Positions 31,767 through 44,067 of a DNA stretch of 64,000 nucleotides are shown here, piece after piece. A program made the position numbers and the translations under genes. The DNA is taken from contig LSRX01000071.1 in NCBI GenBank assembly GCA_001939145.1, positions 257,467 to 321,466 of the forward strand, read 5' to 3'. The stretch is from Symbiodinium microadriaticum. Taxonomy: Eukaryota > Sar > Dinophyceae > Suessiales > Symbiodiniaceae. The notes under the pieces are model-generated. The model was not told where the DNA came from, did not search any database, and saw only the letters and a program-made list of their open reading frames with translations. Every line of letters starts with the position of its first letter. Position 1 is the stretch's first letter.

Positions 31767-32639
31767 GGTATAGCCATATATAACCCTAAAGGTGGAGTTA
31801 AAGAGGAAGTAGCCATTCAACGGAGCACTTGCCTGGCAATGGCGGCGTGCCATTATCATGTAAGTTTCCAGTTTAATGAAGGCAGCACAGGCCTGGACGA
31901 GGCTGCCCCGTGCAAGACAGCTTGGATCATCAGCTTAACATGGAACCCCATTCAGACTTCCGTGTCTGGCCTGGGGAATTCGGCCAATGAATCGCCATGC
32001 ACCCGCTGCCAACAGCAGAAGCTGCACGAGCACTTTTGCCGACTGCAGACACTACGACTACTGTATGCAGGCGATAAGAAGCATACACGATGGGCTTCAA
32101 TTTGGAATGGCGACGCTGAATGCTGACAGAGATGGCAGCCAATCGCACCTTGACAAGGAGTTCTTTTTGAAGCTCCACCCGAGCGTGAACATTCAGAGCT
32201 TGAAAAACACAGCAGCCCCCACTTCGAAGTGCTTCGTCACCATTGCTCCGTCCGGCCCAAACATTGAGATCCGACGTTTTCCAAAAGCAGTGTGAAGCCG
32301 TAGCTGTCGGCGTGGGATGCCGCGGGCTGGGAAAGAGGAAAACAGAAACAGAGAGAGAGCAAACGAATCCCTTCAAAGCCCCAGAACAGGCGGGGGCGGA
32401 TCTCGAACATCTAAGCCCAGCGGAAGAAGGGCAAAAGAACAAAAAGTGAGCAAGAGATGGAGTGAGAGATTGCGGGAGGAGAAGACAGGCAGCTACCGCA
32501 ACCAAGAGTTCAGGCTCAAGCGTCCCCAAGCTGAAATCCCCTTAAATGTTCATGTCCTCCAAGCTAACATCGCTGAATTCCACCGTGTACAGAACACCAC
32601 CCCCCCCCCCTTTCAAGCGCCCCTTGAAGCCCCCTGACC

Positions 32640-32690
32640 CTTGAGGGCCCCCTTTAAGGGGGCCTTGAAGGCCCCCTTCTTCGAGCCACC
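32640..32690. other. nested G/C palindromes
   Basis: GGGCCCCCTTTAAGGGGGCC and the overlapping AAGGGGGCCTTGAAGGCCCC can fold into alternative hairpins. The region could be the remains of a foldback element. Confidence 0.5.
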
Positions 32691-32697
32691 AATGAAG

Positions 32698-32773
32698 GCT
32701 CGAACTTGTTACGCCCCTCGTGGGCAATGCGGCGGAGTTTGCGGTGAATGCAGACCGTGCTGCTGCATTGGAG
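32698..32773 (+). CDS. probable exon, unknown protein
   Basis: It reads LELVTPLVGNAAEFAVNADR, then AAALE, after ATGAAG with a GC donor (GAG|GCGGAC). Alanine-rich helix; no family recognised. Confidence 0.5.
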
Positions 32774-34763
32774 GCGGACTGCGAATCTGTCGTCCCAACT
32801 AGACCCAGAACTCATTAAACCCTAAACCCAGAATATGCTGAAGAGCATTCGGGTCCGGGGGCCTCGGGGCCAACACAGTGCATTAATATTGAGAAAGTGA
32901 GAACATGGCGGCCCTGTGAAAAAGGGACGGCGCTGTCCGTACTTCCTCTGTCCTGCTGGTCGATGTGATATAGGAGGCAACAGAGCTGCGGAACTTCGAT
33001 GTATGGTTCATACCGCATCTGCTGCTACTTTAGCAGGTCTTCGCACTGCAGCCGTAAGTTTGGTATCCGACGATTTACTCGATTTGTAGATTCTTTCTTC
33101 GTATTCGATATCGAGCCGCTGTGTTGGGGCTGGTTGTGAATGAACGAATAGTGACTGCTGCCATAGTTGCATACGTACAAACATGTATGCACTTCTTTTG
33201 AAAAAGAATCAATGCTGCAAAACCAGCGAGCCGAACCCTCACAGTCACGTTTCATGCGGTTCATCCAAGCCGCCACATGGGAGGAAGCAGGTCTCCAATC
33301 CGAGTTGGGGCTGATGTTCTCCCAGGCTGCACCCGGTTGTGGCTTGCTTTGTCGGCAGTACTATTGGTGTTTCCAGCAATTTCCTACAATGAACTACAAT
33401 CTGCCATAACTCACTGTAATAAAATATGATGCTCTAGTACGTTTTGTGTTTTTGCGCGTGTCAATTTTTGGAAATCGGGTGCAGGTTCCGTTGATCATCG
33501 GGTATCACGATTGCCTGCGGCATACTCATCGTCCACATCCTCATAGTGCTGCTCGTCCATTTCGATTGCGTCTGAGTCTGTGTCGTCATGAGTCATGACC
33601 TTCGCCGTCACCCTCAGCATTTCTTGTAGTTGCTACCGTACGTAGCAGCTTCACGGGCGGTCACTGTCATGGCCGTTAAGGGTAAGAAGACTACTGATTA
33701 TAACAGCAAGCGACCATACACAAGACTTTGACAGAAGCAATATTCTATCCCGGAAACTGCAGCACGACTCATCGTCATATTCATAAGGCGAAAAAGTAGA
33801 TATCTCAAGCACGCCAGCAATGATGATGGCCGCGACTACGCTACCGCTCTTCCAGTTTCCAAGTGTGATTCACAGCTCTAGAACTATTGCACCGGCAAGT
33901 CCTACAAAACTCCATGAGCCCTCAGGACCACGACCGCGAAGCCCAAATGCCTTACAAGCGTAAACCTGGAAATCATGACCCTCAGCCCGACCATGATCAC
34001 TACACTCTGCATTTGTGAGGAGTGCAGCCCGCGTAACTTGGCCATCCAAGCCGGCGAGGCTATGGCACAGAGGAAAAGGATGCAGGGCTCCGTTTGAGAC
34101 TGCAAGTGCGGTGAGGGCCTGTATGGGGCTTTGAGTTGAAATGAGGACCAGCGGGTCAAATGGGCTCGTACGGTCTGTAGGGCTTTCGGGTAGCCTCGAC
34201 GTTACTAGCATCACGTCCTGCACAACGCCAAGTTATGCTTCTTGTCGTGACAGTCTGAGTATGTCCGTGGTCCTACGACTAAGACCTGGTCGGAGGAGCC
34301 ACGGACCAAAAAAGCACCAGGGGATGCTGGAAAACAGAATCGAAGACAGGAAAGAGGCCGTCTAGACTACCTTGCAGACTCAGAGCTGCATCGGCAGGTC
34401 GCTAGAATATCAATCCGAGTGTTGCTATGTACGATGCGACTTCCATGTATCCAGTCAAGTATGCAACCGTGCGTGAGCAGGCTCTGGATCCCAAGCTGTC
34501 AGAATGGTCTAATTAAACCCTACACCCTAAACCGTTCCAACTATCCTGCAGTCCGGAAGGCAAAAAACCGTTCCAACTGCAGGATGCCCGTAAGTCAGTA
34601 TGCATATGCTGCTGCCAGGTGAAGTTAAATGCGTAGCCTCGTGGTCAGGTATCAGTCTTGATCTTGAGGCTTCTTTGATCCTGCAGGATACTGGGAACTT
34701 TTGCTCCTGCTACAAGCTAGACAAACCCTGTGGCGAGGTCTGCTGCATGCCTCGAATGCTAAG

Positions 34764-34810
34764 GTTCAGCAACAGCAGCACGAGATGCAGCAGCTACAAT
34801 CGAACTTGAG
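34764..34810 (+). CDS. probable exon, Gln-rich helix
   Basis: It reads VQQQQHEMQQLQSNL between GCTAAG and a GC donor. Coiled-coil-like. A family A element fills most of the next 160 bp, and a further possible exon starts at 34971. Confidence 0.5.
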
Positions 34811-34870
34811 GCCCGGCTCAGAACTTACAGGAAATCATTTGAGGTTGGTTCTGATACGGCGAGGAGAATA

Positions 34871-34962
34871 ATATAGGGGCCTAAATAATTATCAATACTG
34901 TTTTGGTGGTTCCTTTCTGTAAATATGGTACAATATACCCCAAATTATAAAGCCCTTGTATG
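34871..34962 (+). mobile_element. family A inverted-repeat element
   Basis: It starts ATATAGGGGCCTAAATAATT and ends AAAGCCCTTGTATGATG, eight bases before a possible AG acceptor at 34969-34970. It fills most of the short gap between two exon-like segments. Confidence 0.6.
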
Positions 34963-35013
34963 ATGAGAAGCATCTTCGCATTCTGCTCCTTGGTCAAGAG
35001 ACTCCTCAGAAGA

Positions 35014-38000
35014 GGGAGTCCTGGCTGTTGTGAGAACTCTAAACCCTCGAATCTCTCAGCCCCGACCCTCCCCTGAAGTGTCCGAGTAGCGAGAGTTGAG
35101 CCCTCGGAGCTTCATCAGGGGCATGTCGGATTTCGTTCAGAGAAATCTCGGTCGGCTCGGTCGGGAAGAGGCATGAAGTCAGTGCCGCAAAGCTTTCTCC
35201 GGGTCGCTGACCAGGCTGCTTTTCACCATATCATACTTATCACGGAGCGGATTGTGAAATCAGCGTCTGCTTGAAAGCACTTGGAACTTCAAACGTGGAC
35301 CCTCCAGGTGCAGGAATGTTGCCCAAGCGGTGCTTTTCCCTTGCGCCTTGAAGCTTTGTACCTGCTCCTGCCGACGATGGCTTCTTCTGCGTAGGTTTCT
35401 TGGACATACTATAGGACTATAATATAGGCTTTGAGCGGCAGAAAGCGTTTCCCAAGAAGGCAAGATTTTGCGGGACATGTAGAGAGAATGCGTTGACATG
35501 TCGGTGCAGTTCATGCGATGTTAATTATGACAGCGTTGAGCCGTACGATGCACAGCGCAGCTCTAAGGCACCTATACATCAACGAAGCCCCAGAAAATCC
35601 TTAGAGTTAATAACTGTTCTTTGTTTAGCCTTAGCGGCCGCCTAGACTATCTCCATACCCTTATTGTTTGTTGAGTCCCCTTTGCTGAACCTTTGTACTA
35701 TTCGATACAGTACTAGAGCCGACGTACAACCGCTCAAGACTCTTGTAAAAAGAAGCATCCTACTCAAGTTATGAAGGCCCCCAACTCCGTTCAACTTCTG
35801 CCAGGCGCCCCAACTTGGAGCGAGCGTCCGTGCAGCCAGGCAAGGACTGTTCGGATCCAGGGCCACTGGCAATAGCGAGAGGGACTACTGCGACTGCTGC
35901 TGCTACTATGAATATTAGTATTATTTTTTTATTATGATTATTATTTCTACTACGAAGACTCCTACTCCTACTCCTACTCCTACTCCTACTACTACTACTA
36001 CTACTACTACTATTACTACTACTTCTACTACCAGCACCGCTACTACTACCACCGCTACTACTGCCTCTACCGCCACTGGGCGGTGATGCTTTTGCGGCTG
36101 TGTTTCTGCTTGACGTTTTACGGGTGTGGTGTGGTGCGCGCGGGGTTCTTGCAGCTGTTCTATAGCCCTGTGGTTGTCAGGAGCTGCTAAGAGCTTTACT
36201 GTTGCTTGTGGCTTCTGCGTTTGCATGCATGTCTTCGTGCATCTGTGAAAGCAGTGGTGCCGCCAGCTGGCATGAACAGTAGACGAATGGGTTCAACCTC
36301 GCCAGTTCGATGCCAGCTGGATGGATTCAATCTGCACATTTGACCAAAGCATTGCCCATGGAGTGAAGGCCCTCGTGCAGTACTTTCAAGATCGCAGTCA
36401 CCGCAGCAAGGCTGGGACCTCACTGGGCTGTTGGTGAGGGCACACCTTTGCCAGTTGTCATCAGCTCGCACGGCTCCGAATCAGCGACAACCCGGCAGCC
36501 CCAAATTCCATTCGTCGGTCGAGTCGTGGCACCGGGGGAAGAGCAGGTCAGCGAAGTTCACAAGTCCAGAGCTCCCAGACCCCGTTCCGTTCCGGAATGT
36601 CATGGACAGCCCAACCCCCAGTGGCCATGATCGTACGCCCAGTCCTCACCGGCTCGCCAAGCTGTGAGAGTCGAAGCCCTCAGCCCAAAGAAGCTCCAGA
36701 GATCTGCTCACAAGTCGTGCAGGAATTGGGCATGAGATTCGAACGGCCTCACCAATCGCCGTGAGAGCGCTAGGCCGGCCTTTCTATAATGAGTTTGTCT
36801 GGCAGTTGAGACATTGGGCTTGCGAGAACCCTAATCGCCAACTTTTTTGTTCTAAGCCTCCTTGCTTTAGTTTAAGGGAGGTAGACTCCTTGAGTTTAAG
36901 GCAGGTTTAGATGAAGAAATTCGCGGTCTCAGGATGGAACAAGGCACTTCCTTGGACATCCTTGCCTCAGCACGCCCTCTTGTAGCCCAGGGTGCTTGCA
37001 CTTTACTTGTGTATTATGTGGGAAAGGCCCCTTTTAGCCATGTTAGTCCCTGCGACGCGCGCTCGGCGATGAGACGCAAGCAAACCTCGTGAGGATTCTC
37101 CGAGTGTAGGAGAAGAGAGCAGACTCGCCTGGATCCTACGATGCGGAATCACTGATTCTCTCCTACCACCCTCAGCCCTAGGCTCCAAAGCTACCCATAG
37201 GCTCCTAAGTAGTTCCTTTTTGTAATTTATATGTAGAATCCAATAAAGTAGTCCCTAAGCACAGGAAGCTCGGACGCTGCAACAATCCCGCTCCAGAAAT
37301 GACCCGGCTCTGAAAGGGCCAACCCGCAGCCCCCTGAGTCATTCATCCCCGGGGCTCTGAGCCCATAAGCCATGCTTCTTAAGCCGCGGGAACAAACATG
37401 TTGTTATAACTTATGTCCAAAACAATGTAAATTCACTAACAATACCGTTGTAATCATATTTGTTCTACAACTCTATGGCGATAACAGAGTAAGCTGCTGG
37501 TAGATACTGATATCCAAAACAGTTTAAGTTGAGGAGAAACTCTACAATTCTTGGCTCCCTACTATTTAGGGTACTATGTTAGGGTCCCCTATTTTCGGAA
37601 ACCCCCATATATGTGGGCCTGCTTTATCCTTCCCTGGAGGCCCTGGGCCAGGAGGAGCTGCCTGGCCGAAGGCTGGCGGGGATGAGAGACCTGAGCCGCT
37701 TACGTAACGTGGGAGCCTGCTTTGCATAAGAGGGTTTAGGGGTTTAGGGATTTATAGGGGTTTAGATCCTAGGGGTTTAGGGATTTAGGGATTATGGGTA
37801 TAGGATGTTTCCCAGCATTTCCCAGCTGATCAGCAGAGTCTGGGTTCAAAAAAAGGGTTTCGGGCCTCCCAGCCTTCCTCCAGTGAAAAGGCCCGAAGGG
37901 GTTCGTGAAATGTTGAACGGCATCTCATGGCTGAGGACAGGACTCTATTCATTAGGGTCTAGCTCGCCTCTCTCCTATCTCGCTCTCGCTCGTGCTTCTC

Positions 38001-39064
38001 TCAGTTCTGCTGTTTTTGGCTTCTCCTGTCGTTTCTTTGCTTTCTCTCTCTCTCTCTCCTTGCTTCTCGAGAAAGGTCGTGCCTCCCGGCCGCCAAACTC
38101 CGACCAAGATCTCCATCCCCTGACAAACCTCGTATCTCTCGTTCTCTGTATCTGTCTTTACCAATCAATGAAATCGTGAGTTCTAGTTGCGTCGTATGCG
38201 GTCCTGAATCAGTGGATATATGCGGATGGTTGATACTTGCCTCAGATGTCTGAGATAGATGTATGATGAACGCGTCAGATGCGCTTTTAGGCAGAGGCGT
38301 AAATAGTTAAGCAAGGTGCGTGATCGCTCCAGGGTCGTTTTCTCATAGCGGCCGACACACAGCTTAACACTTACATGTGCAGACATGGCTTGACCTCAGA
38401 ACATGACCAGCCTGCTTCGCATTCGGCGCGACCGAATAAATTGTCAGAGGCTGTTGTGCCCGGGGCTCCGGTGGCCATGGCCCCAGCAGATGTGTGGAGT
38501 TGTGTTTGTTGCTTGCCACACTGTATCTTCGCATAGCAACGTATGCGTACAGGATTAAATTTTGAGTTCGATGCATAAACGTTGTTGCTTAGCCAGGCTC
38601 ATGTGTCTCTGCGCGATCAAGTGATCGACGTGTATGCCTGCATTGCATGGGTGGCCCAGCGCAAATGTGCCAACCTGATCTGTGTTCGTAAAGGCGTGCA
38701 ATGCAACTTGAGCAGAAATCTATGTAATCCATGTGATGCAGTGCTCCTAGATGTTTATCACGAAGACAGACTCTCGTCAGAGACCTGGATACTGTCGGAT
38801 ACAGAACTTGGACATGTAGGTGATGGTGCCTGCAGATCATGAACATTGCTGCGTACAAATGCACACAAGTACACTGGCAGATGTACGGAGAGATCTTGAG
38901 TGGAGCTTGGGAGCATATCCGTCTGGAATGGAAGAACTAAGCAAGCGACATGTTAATGTCTTGCCTTGGGTGTACGTAGTTTGTGGTTGCTGCTTGCTTG
39001 CTTGCACTCGAGACGCTTGAGGGCAGGGCTGCGAGCGCCTCAAATCTAGTTTGGATCGGTCCAG
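35014..39064. other. region with no firm exons
   Basis: It holds CTA/CTC triplets (35890-36070), a copy of the dispersed GAGAGTCGAAGCCC tail (36655-36680), a truncated family C element (37191-37262), a family F half (37560-37610), a TTTAGGG tract (37725-37805) and CT runs (37970-38065). Frames at 36430-36667 look partly protein-like but end in the dispersed repeat. Confidence 0.4.
37191..37262. mobile_element. truncated family C element
   Basis: It has the left end CTACCCATAGGCTCCTAAGT and the internal TAGAATCCAATAAAGTAGTC of family C, but the right terminal repeat is lost. Confidence 0.6.
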
Positions 39065-39125
39065 GCCTACATGCCCAGAGCTATGTCCCCGACACCAATC
39101 CAGGCCGCGCTCAAACAGCGCTGCA
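39065..39125 (+). CDS. possible exon, unknown protein
   Basis: It reads AYMPRAMSPTPIQAALKQRC between GGTCCAG and a GT donor (phase 1). Isolated; no family recognised. Confidence 0.35.
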
Positions 39126-41922
39126 GTGACACTCGAGCCCTTCAGTACTCACACCGAATTCGTTTCCTCGACGGCTAAATGCAAGCTCTGCATCGTGCGG
39201 GAGGCTTCTGGCCAGCCGCGGACAGAGTCTCCACTGCCGCAGCGTGCCCGGCGCTTGGTGCAATGCTGGACAAACACGAAAAACACACAACAAAATCACA
39301 GGTAGCATCCCGGCATGGATGATATCGACGATTTCTGCCAGGCACCCCTGTAGTAATCTTACATGGGGCCGACACGCAGACAACAATGCTGAAAAAGGCC
39401 CTGGACCTGCAAAAGAGAGAGGGCCTGCTTAGGCCTCATGGAGTCGGTCGTGAGTCGCCGTAGTTGTACCAGTCATTGGCAAACACCTTACTGGCGAGTC
39501 GTATGTTCCAAATTGGTCCACAGACCCTCCACTGCCTAAACTGACTATGTGCCCGAACTGGTTGTCTGCGCGACAGCTCAGCTGGATTCTGGACAGAGTC
39601 GGGCTTGGAGGGTTCAGGACACCTAGACTGGAACAAGCAGGCTGCCATGCCAAGGACAACGAGGGAACTCCTCCCAAGGTCTATCTTGGGGTCCACACCT
39701 TGTCGCAGCCTTGAGGCAGGCTATCCGGTCATGGCCACATCAGCCCCTTCACCCCCTCCAGCACGCTATGCTGCCGGGGCCTTGATGTGGCTTGAGCAAA
39801 TTGTGGAGATCTCGAGCTGGCATAATGCGGCTTTCGTAGCTGCTTCATGAGTGAAGGTGTGGAAGGCATGGGTATTTTCTTCTTATCGAAAGAGTGCTCA
39901 CTACCCTTTGGCCATCGCTGTTGATCTTCATATTCGTGTTTGTTGTTGTAGTGACATCGTGAATTCACGATTTGTCATTGACCACTCAGGTTCGGCCTCG
40001 ACGAAAACGAGCTATTAACCGTTGCCTCACAACAACTGTCTACAACTGCAACCAAGGCCTCCGTCGTCCAGATGCGACCTGCAGTGTGTGCAGGCTGGGT
40101 CAGGAGTCTATTCAGCTAATCCCGAGTCTCGTCGGCTTTGCATGATAGGCTATACTACCCGACAGCATAAGCATAAACAGTACAATGTAACAGCTAGATA
40201 TATAAGCAAAGTAGATCATAGTAAGGAAGATCAACTAAATAAGTAGTGTGCATATATCATATGTTTAAACATACGTATATACATACATACCTACCAGAGG
40301 TTTGAACAAGTTCGCATAGCCACCCATTTCGTTCACGTGGTCGGGGATTGGGATGGCTGTCCAGCACTCAGAGTTCTCCAGATTGCAACTACCTGGGGTC
40401 GACTTCATCTCATTAGTTCAGGCTTTTGGAGGAGACTTGTTGAGTTTGGGTTCGTTGAGCATGGCCTTACTGGGGTTCCTTCCACCAAAGAATTTCTGGT
40501 TTCAAGCTTTCGTGTGTGCAGTCCTTCCTCTTTTTCAGTCCCTAGAGCCCCGAACCCCGAAATTGCCAGATCCGTGGAGGGTTCGCTGTGCTGCCCGACT
40601 TTCTGAAGCCCTGTGTCTCAAGACCGAAGCCTCGGCATGCATTGTCGAGCCCCAAGTCGCAGACATCTTGTCGCAAGTAGGGAATCGAGCATGACTACGG
40701 CAGTGCTGGTGTTGATGTTGGTGAACGATGAGCCGTCCGTCTTTTGGAAGGTGCTCCAGGGACACCCACTCTTGTGACGCGCGTGTGGTGGGCTCAGGTT
40801 GAGCTGAACATCTGATGACTCCAAAGAGATCGGTTGCGGGAGAATTTGCTGGAATTAAAGGGCCCCCCAGCTGAGGCTCATTAATGTCTGTTCATGGACC
40901 GTCGTGTCGCGCGTTGTTGCAAAAGCCAGGAAGCACCCACATCGAGGAAGCTCTTCCCATGAAGCCTGCCCTAAACTCTAAACCCTAAGAGTTGTTAGGT
41001 TTTCCTAACTTGCTTGTTCGGCTTCTTGGACTTGCACATCCCTGTCACCGCTGCTGGAGTAGTCGTAGAAATCTGCCTGAGAATAGTCGTAGAACTCGTC
41101 TTCTGGATAGGCAGCTCACCCCAATACCCGCTTCTATCCTGTTTGCTTGGTTAGTCTTATTGCTAGTTGACTTTAGTGAGCTGGCTGTCCTGCTGTAGTT
41201 TCGGGTACCCCTGTTTCGGAGCTTTTACGGTAAGGGTTTTAGATCGCTGGCTTTTGGAAGTTGGTCTATGCAGCTGGGGGTCCTTGCTTCCTGTCTCACG
41301 CCGACCACGTACCATTGACCTCGCCTGGCATGTCCGAGTTGTGAGGGCGTAAACCCTAAGAGCGCCTGAATCCCCAACTCATCTCAGGCACACGGGGGTA
41401 TAGGGTTTAGGCCCGGGCGAAACCACGTTCCCGCCAAGTAGCACCATCCGCTCCTTCCCCGATGCCTGTTCGAGAAGAAGCCTGCCATCCTTTGACTTGA
41501 GGCCTACTCCCAGGCAGCAGCAGCTGCGACGCGAGGTGCTTTAGTCATTGTTTGGGGGGGTTATATATAGTTAGTCTCCAGGGATGCGGCTTCAGCAGGT
41601 CTTCCGGATCTTTGCGAACTCGAACGAAGTTTTTCGTTGTCATGTACCGGAATTACTCTTCAAATCTACTAGAAATACTATGAGAGGCATACCTGACTAC
41701 GTCAGGCTTTGCTAAAGCCACGTTTCCTTCCAGGGCCGGATGGCTCGATGGCACGACTACAAGGGCTCTACCCATAGGCTCCTAAGTAGTTCCCTTTTTG
41801 TGGTTCATATTTAGAATCCGATAAGGTAATCGCGAAAAGGAACTACTAAGGAGCCTATGGGTAGAGTCTCTAGGGTTTACGGCTTTAGGGTTTCGGAAAG
41901 GGGCCCACACATTTTTGTTAAG
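39126..41922. other. region with no firm exons
   Basis: It carries a dispersed GCCTGGCATGTCCGAG motif (41294-41355), a family C element (41766-41866) and short CCCTAAA tracts. Frames near 40.35-40.69 kb (112 codons) are open but have no convincing borders. Confidence 0.4.
41766..41866. mobile_element. family C inverted-repeat element, intact
   Basis: 101 bp with about 28-bp terminal repeats: CTCTACCCATAGGCTCCTAA and the near-complement of AAGGAGCCTATGGGTAGAG. The nearest exon begins 56 bp downstream. Other copies at 37191 and 47368. Confidence 0.75.
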
Positions 41923-42021
41923 CCCCGAGCCCCAGTCGATGGCGTCCCACAGTCGTGGGCCCCAGCCTTTGCTGAGGTGCCAGCAGCCATACGCATTGCG
42001 GCGCCCATCTTTGGAGTGAAG
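41923..42021 (+). CDS. probable exon, Pro/Ala-rich protein
   Basis: 33 codons, PRAPVDGVPQSWAPAFAEVP, then AAIRIAAPIFGVK. Phase 0 between TTGTTAAG and a GC donor (AAG|GCACGT). Joins in phase to 42110 (EATVAPA). May be the first found exon of the 41.9-45.6 kb gene. Confidence 0.5.
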
Positions 42022-42109
42022 GCACGTCCGCCTCAAGATCAGGGCTTATATGAGGATGTCAGTCTTTCACCACTATTCTTGTTATGCTTGAAAATCAGTA
42101 GAACCGGAG

Positions 42110-42132
42110 GAGGCCACAGTGGCTCCAGCGAG
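42110..42132 (+). CDS. possible 23-nt exon
   Basis: It reads EATVAPA between ACCGGAG and a GT donor. Composition matches the exon at 41923; short, so tentative. Confidence 0.3.
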
Positions 42133-42762
42133 GTCGGTGGCTCGGAGTTTCTGACTCCTGCTTGATCTGCTTATGATTCAAAAGGGGGTCTGAATGCCTA
42201 TAAGTAAAGCACATCAAATAACTGATACTCGTAGATACCCCAAGACCCTACTCCGATGCTTTATAAGGCCATGTGACTACCTGCATGTCGGCAAGCGCTT
42301 GGCTCGAGAACGCATGGGCTGGTTTGAAGGTCATGTCTATGAAGGCGACAGCACAACGAAGCGTTTACAATTTAGGGGGGGTTTCATTGGGCCGTGCTCA
42401 GTTGTTTCGCTGGTCGTGTGATGTAGGCCAGGTCGTGCAGCCTGTGCGGTGCATCGCATGAAGCTGTCATGCACCGTTCATGTACCACGGATAAGTTCAG
42501 AGTATCCGTTTGCACTTCGCATGTCGAGGTCCGTGACGCCACGGAAGCCGGTCGGTGACCCCAGGAAGTTCAGAGTACAGCATTGCTTTGTGTTTGAAAC
42601 GGCCGGAAGCAGGTCATGGGCTCCTACGATCTCCTGAGGTATACAAAGAGATGATACCAACTGATAAGATGCGATACTTTGATATTCAGCATTAAACAGA
42701 TGTAGGAATGTAGGGCTGTAAGAGAGGGCAGGTCGGAGACAGATCTTCGAGGTGCTGAGTAG

Positions 42763-42888
42763 CTTTTCGGCGTGGAGGAAGCGCAACTGCATATCTCCGC
42801 CGAGTGTTCGTTGCACCAGACGGAAATTAAGTGCTTGAGACTCTCACTATCGGCTTCAGACACATCAACGAAAAAGCAGACCACACAG
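42763..42888 (+). CDS. probable exon, unknown protein
   Basis: 42 codons in phase 0, beginning LFGVEEAQLHISAECSLHQT, ending KKQTTQ before a GC donor. No family recognised. Confidence 0.4.
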
Positions 42889-42929
42889 GCACACGGTGCT
42901 TCGGTGTGTACCCGAACATCGTGTCGTAG

Positions 42930-43089
42930 AGCACATTTCCGCCACTTGCACTACGGCACTACGGCCTGGGTTTTCGGTCTGCCCGTGCGAAGCCTGCTGA
43001 AAGCTGTCCACGTGGAGGCTGCAGTGAACAGCGCTGAACCAGCGTCCCAGCCTCAGCGGAAGAACAGGGCATGCTTATGGCAGCGCATG
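42930..43089 (+). CDS. probable exon, unknown protein
   Basis: It includes VFGLPVRSLLKAVHVEAAVN, then SAEPASQPQRKNRACLWQRM before a GT donor. The acceptor TCGTAG is tentative. Confidence 0.45.
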
Positions 43090-43230
43090 GTTAGTGCACC
43101 TCCTGGCGGGTAGCTGACACTGGCTTTCCGAGGAGTTGGCTCATCTTAATTCAGTATAATTCATTACAGTCACTCCTCTTATGGTCAAGTGCATGATGCG
43201 TCCGCTGAACCGTCAAGTTCTGAGCTTCAG

Positions 43231-43591
43231 GGCTTCTCGTCAATTCACCCCGGCTCCTGCTGGAACCATGGACGCTTTGCCGCAAGAAGATTCGACCCCG
43301 AGCCAAGCAGGGCTCATCGGAATGTTTGGTTGCGGAGCCGGAGATTCAAAACTACAAGACCTTGTTGAAAGCCAGCCACATCTTCTGCAGCAGCTGGCAA
43401 CAGTTGCTGCACAGATGCTGCTCCCAACGGTGGTGACAGAGCCTGAAATGACATCCCTCCCAGTTCCGTCGTCCCGACCTCCCGTCCCCTCCCACTGGAT
43501 GTGGAGAAGAAAGAAACGAAAGCTCCCAACAGATCAAATGCACATTTCAGAAGTTGTGCTCAGGAGCGAGTCATCGTCAGATCAGGCACAC
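43231..43591 (+). CDS. large exon, Ser/Pro-rich probable nuclear protein
   Basis: A 361-nt exon, the longest of the unassigned genes. It carries MDALPQEDSTPSQAGLIGMF (with a good start context at 43268), a Gln/Leu segment HLLQQLATVAAQMLLP, and a basic cluster WRRKKRKLP that looks like a nuclear localisation signal. It joins in phase 0 to 43743 from a GT donor. The true start codon could be 43268, or the exon may be internal. No domain recognised. Confidence 0.5.
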
Positions 43592-43742
43592 GTCGTGCCC
43601 CGAGTTGCGCAGACAAAAGACACGCGAGCTCTCCCTTTCTCACCCTGCTGGCTTCGAAGTTCTGGGACTTTCATATCGATTGATATCCTCTTTGGCACTC
43701 TGCCAGGCTCTTCGACCTGCACGTTCCCTTGTTCCGTCGTAG

Positions 43743-43972
43743 GAGTCTCGCAGCCATCCGAGAAAGACGCCCAAGATCCCGGCATCTGCAGAACCTCAAG
43801 TTGTCAATTGGGACACTAATCCCAAAAAACGCAAGCCAGATGTTCCACCTGTCTCTCTGTCTAAGGCAGCTGACGGCGGTGATTTGGCTCACTGCAGGGC
43901 ACGGGACCAGAATGTCCTTATTATTGTAGCATTCCTCGAATTATTGACCCCGCGGCCCATTGCAAGTATTGG
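43743..43972 (+). CDS. exon with second NLS-like cluster
   Basis: It reads ESRSHPRKTPKIPASAEPQV, then VNWDTNPKKRKPDVPPVSLS and onward to LLTPRPIASI. PKKRKPD resembles an SV40-type nuclear localisation signal. The donor GT at 43973 lies within the terminal repeat of a family B element. Confidence 0.55.
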
Positions 43973-44067
43973 GTAGTTGTCTAAATTAGGGTCCCTCTTT
44001 TCCCCAATGTAGTCTGGCACCCTCATACAAAGGTTCCTAAGCGGGACCCTAATTTAGAGAACTACTC
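43971..44067. mobile_element. family B inverted-repeat element at a 5' splice site
   Basis: 97 bp with ends GGGTAGTTGTCTAAATTAGG and the near-complement of CCCTAATTTAGAGAACTACT. Its first bases contain the donor GT of the exon ending at 43972. Confidence 0.7.

Noticed and set aside
31987..32637. Open frames including LQFGMATLNADRDGSQSHLD
   Set aside because: DRDGSQSHLDKEF looks a little like an EF loop, but no module helices surround it and borders are unclear.
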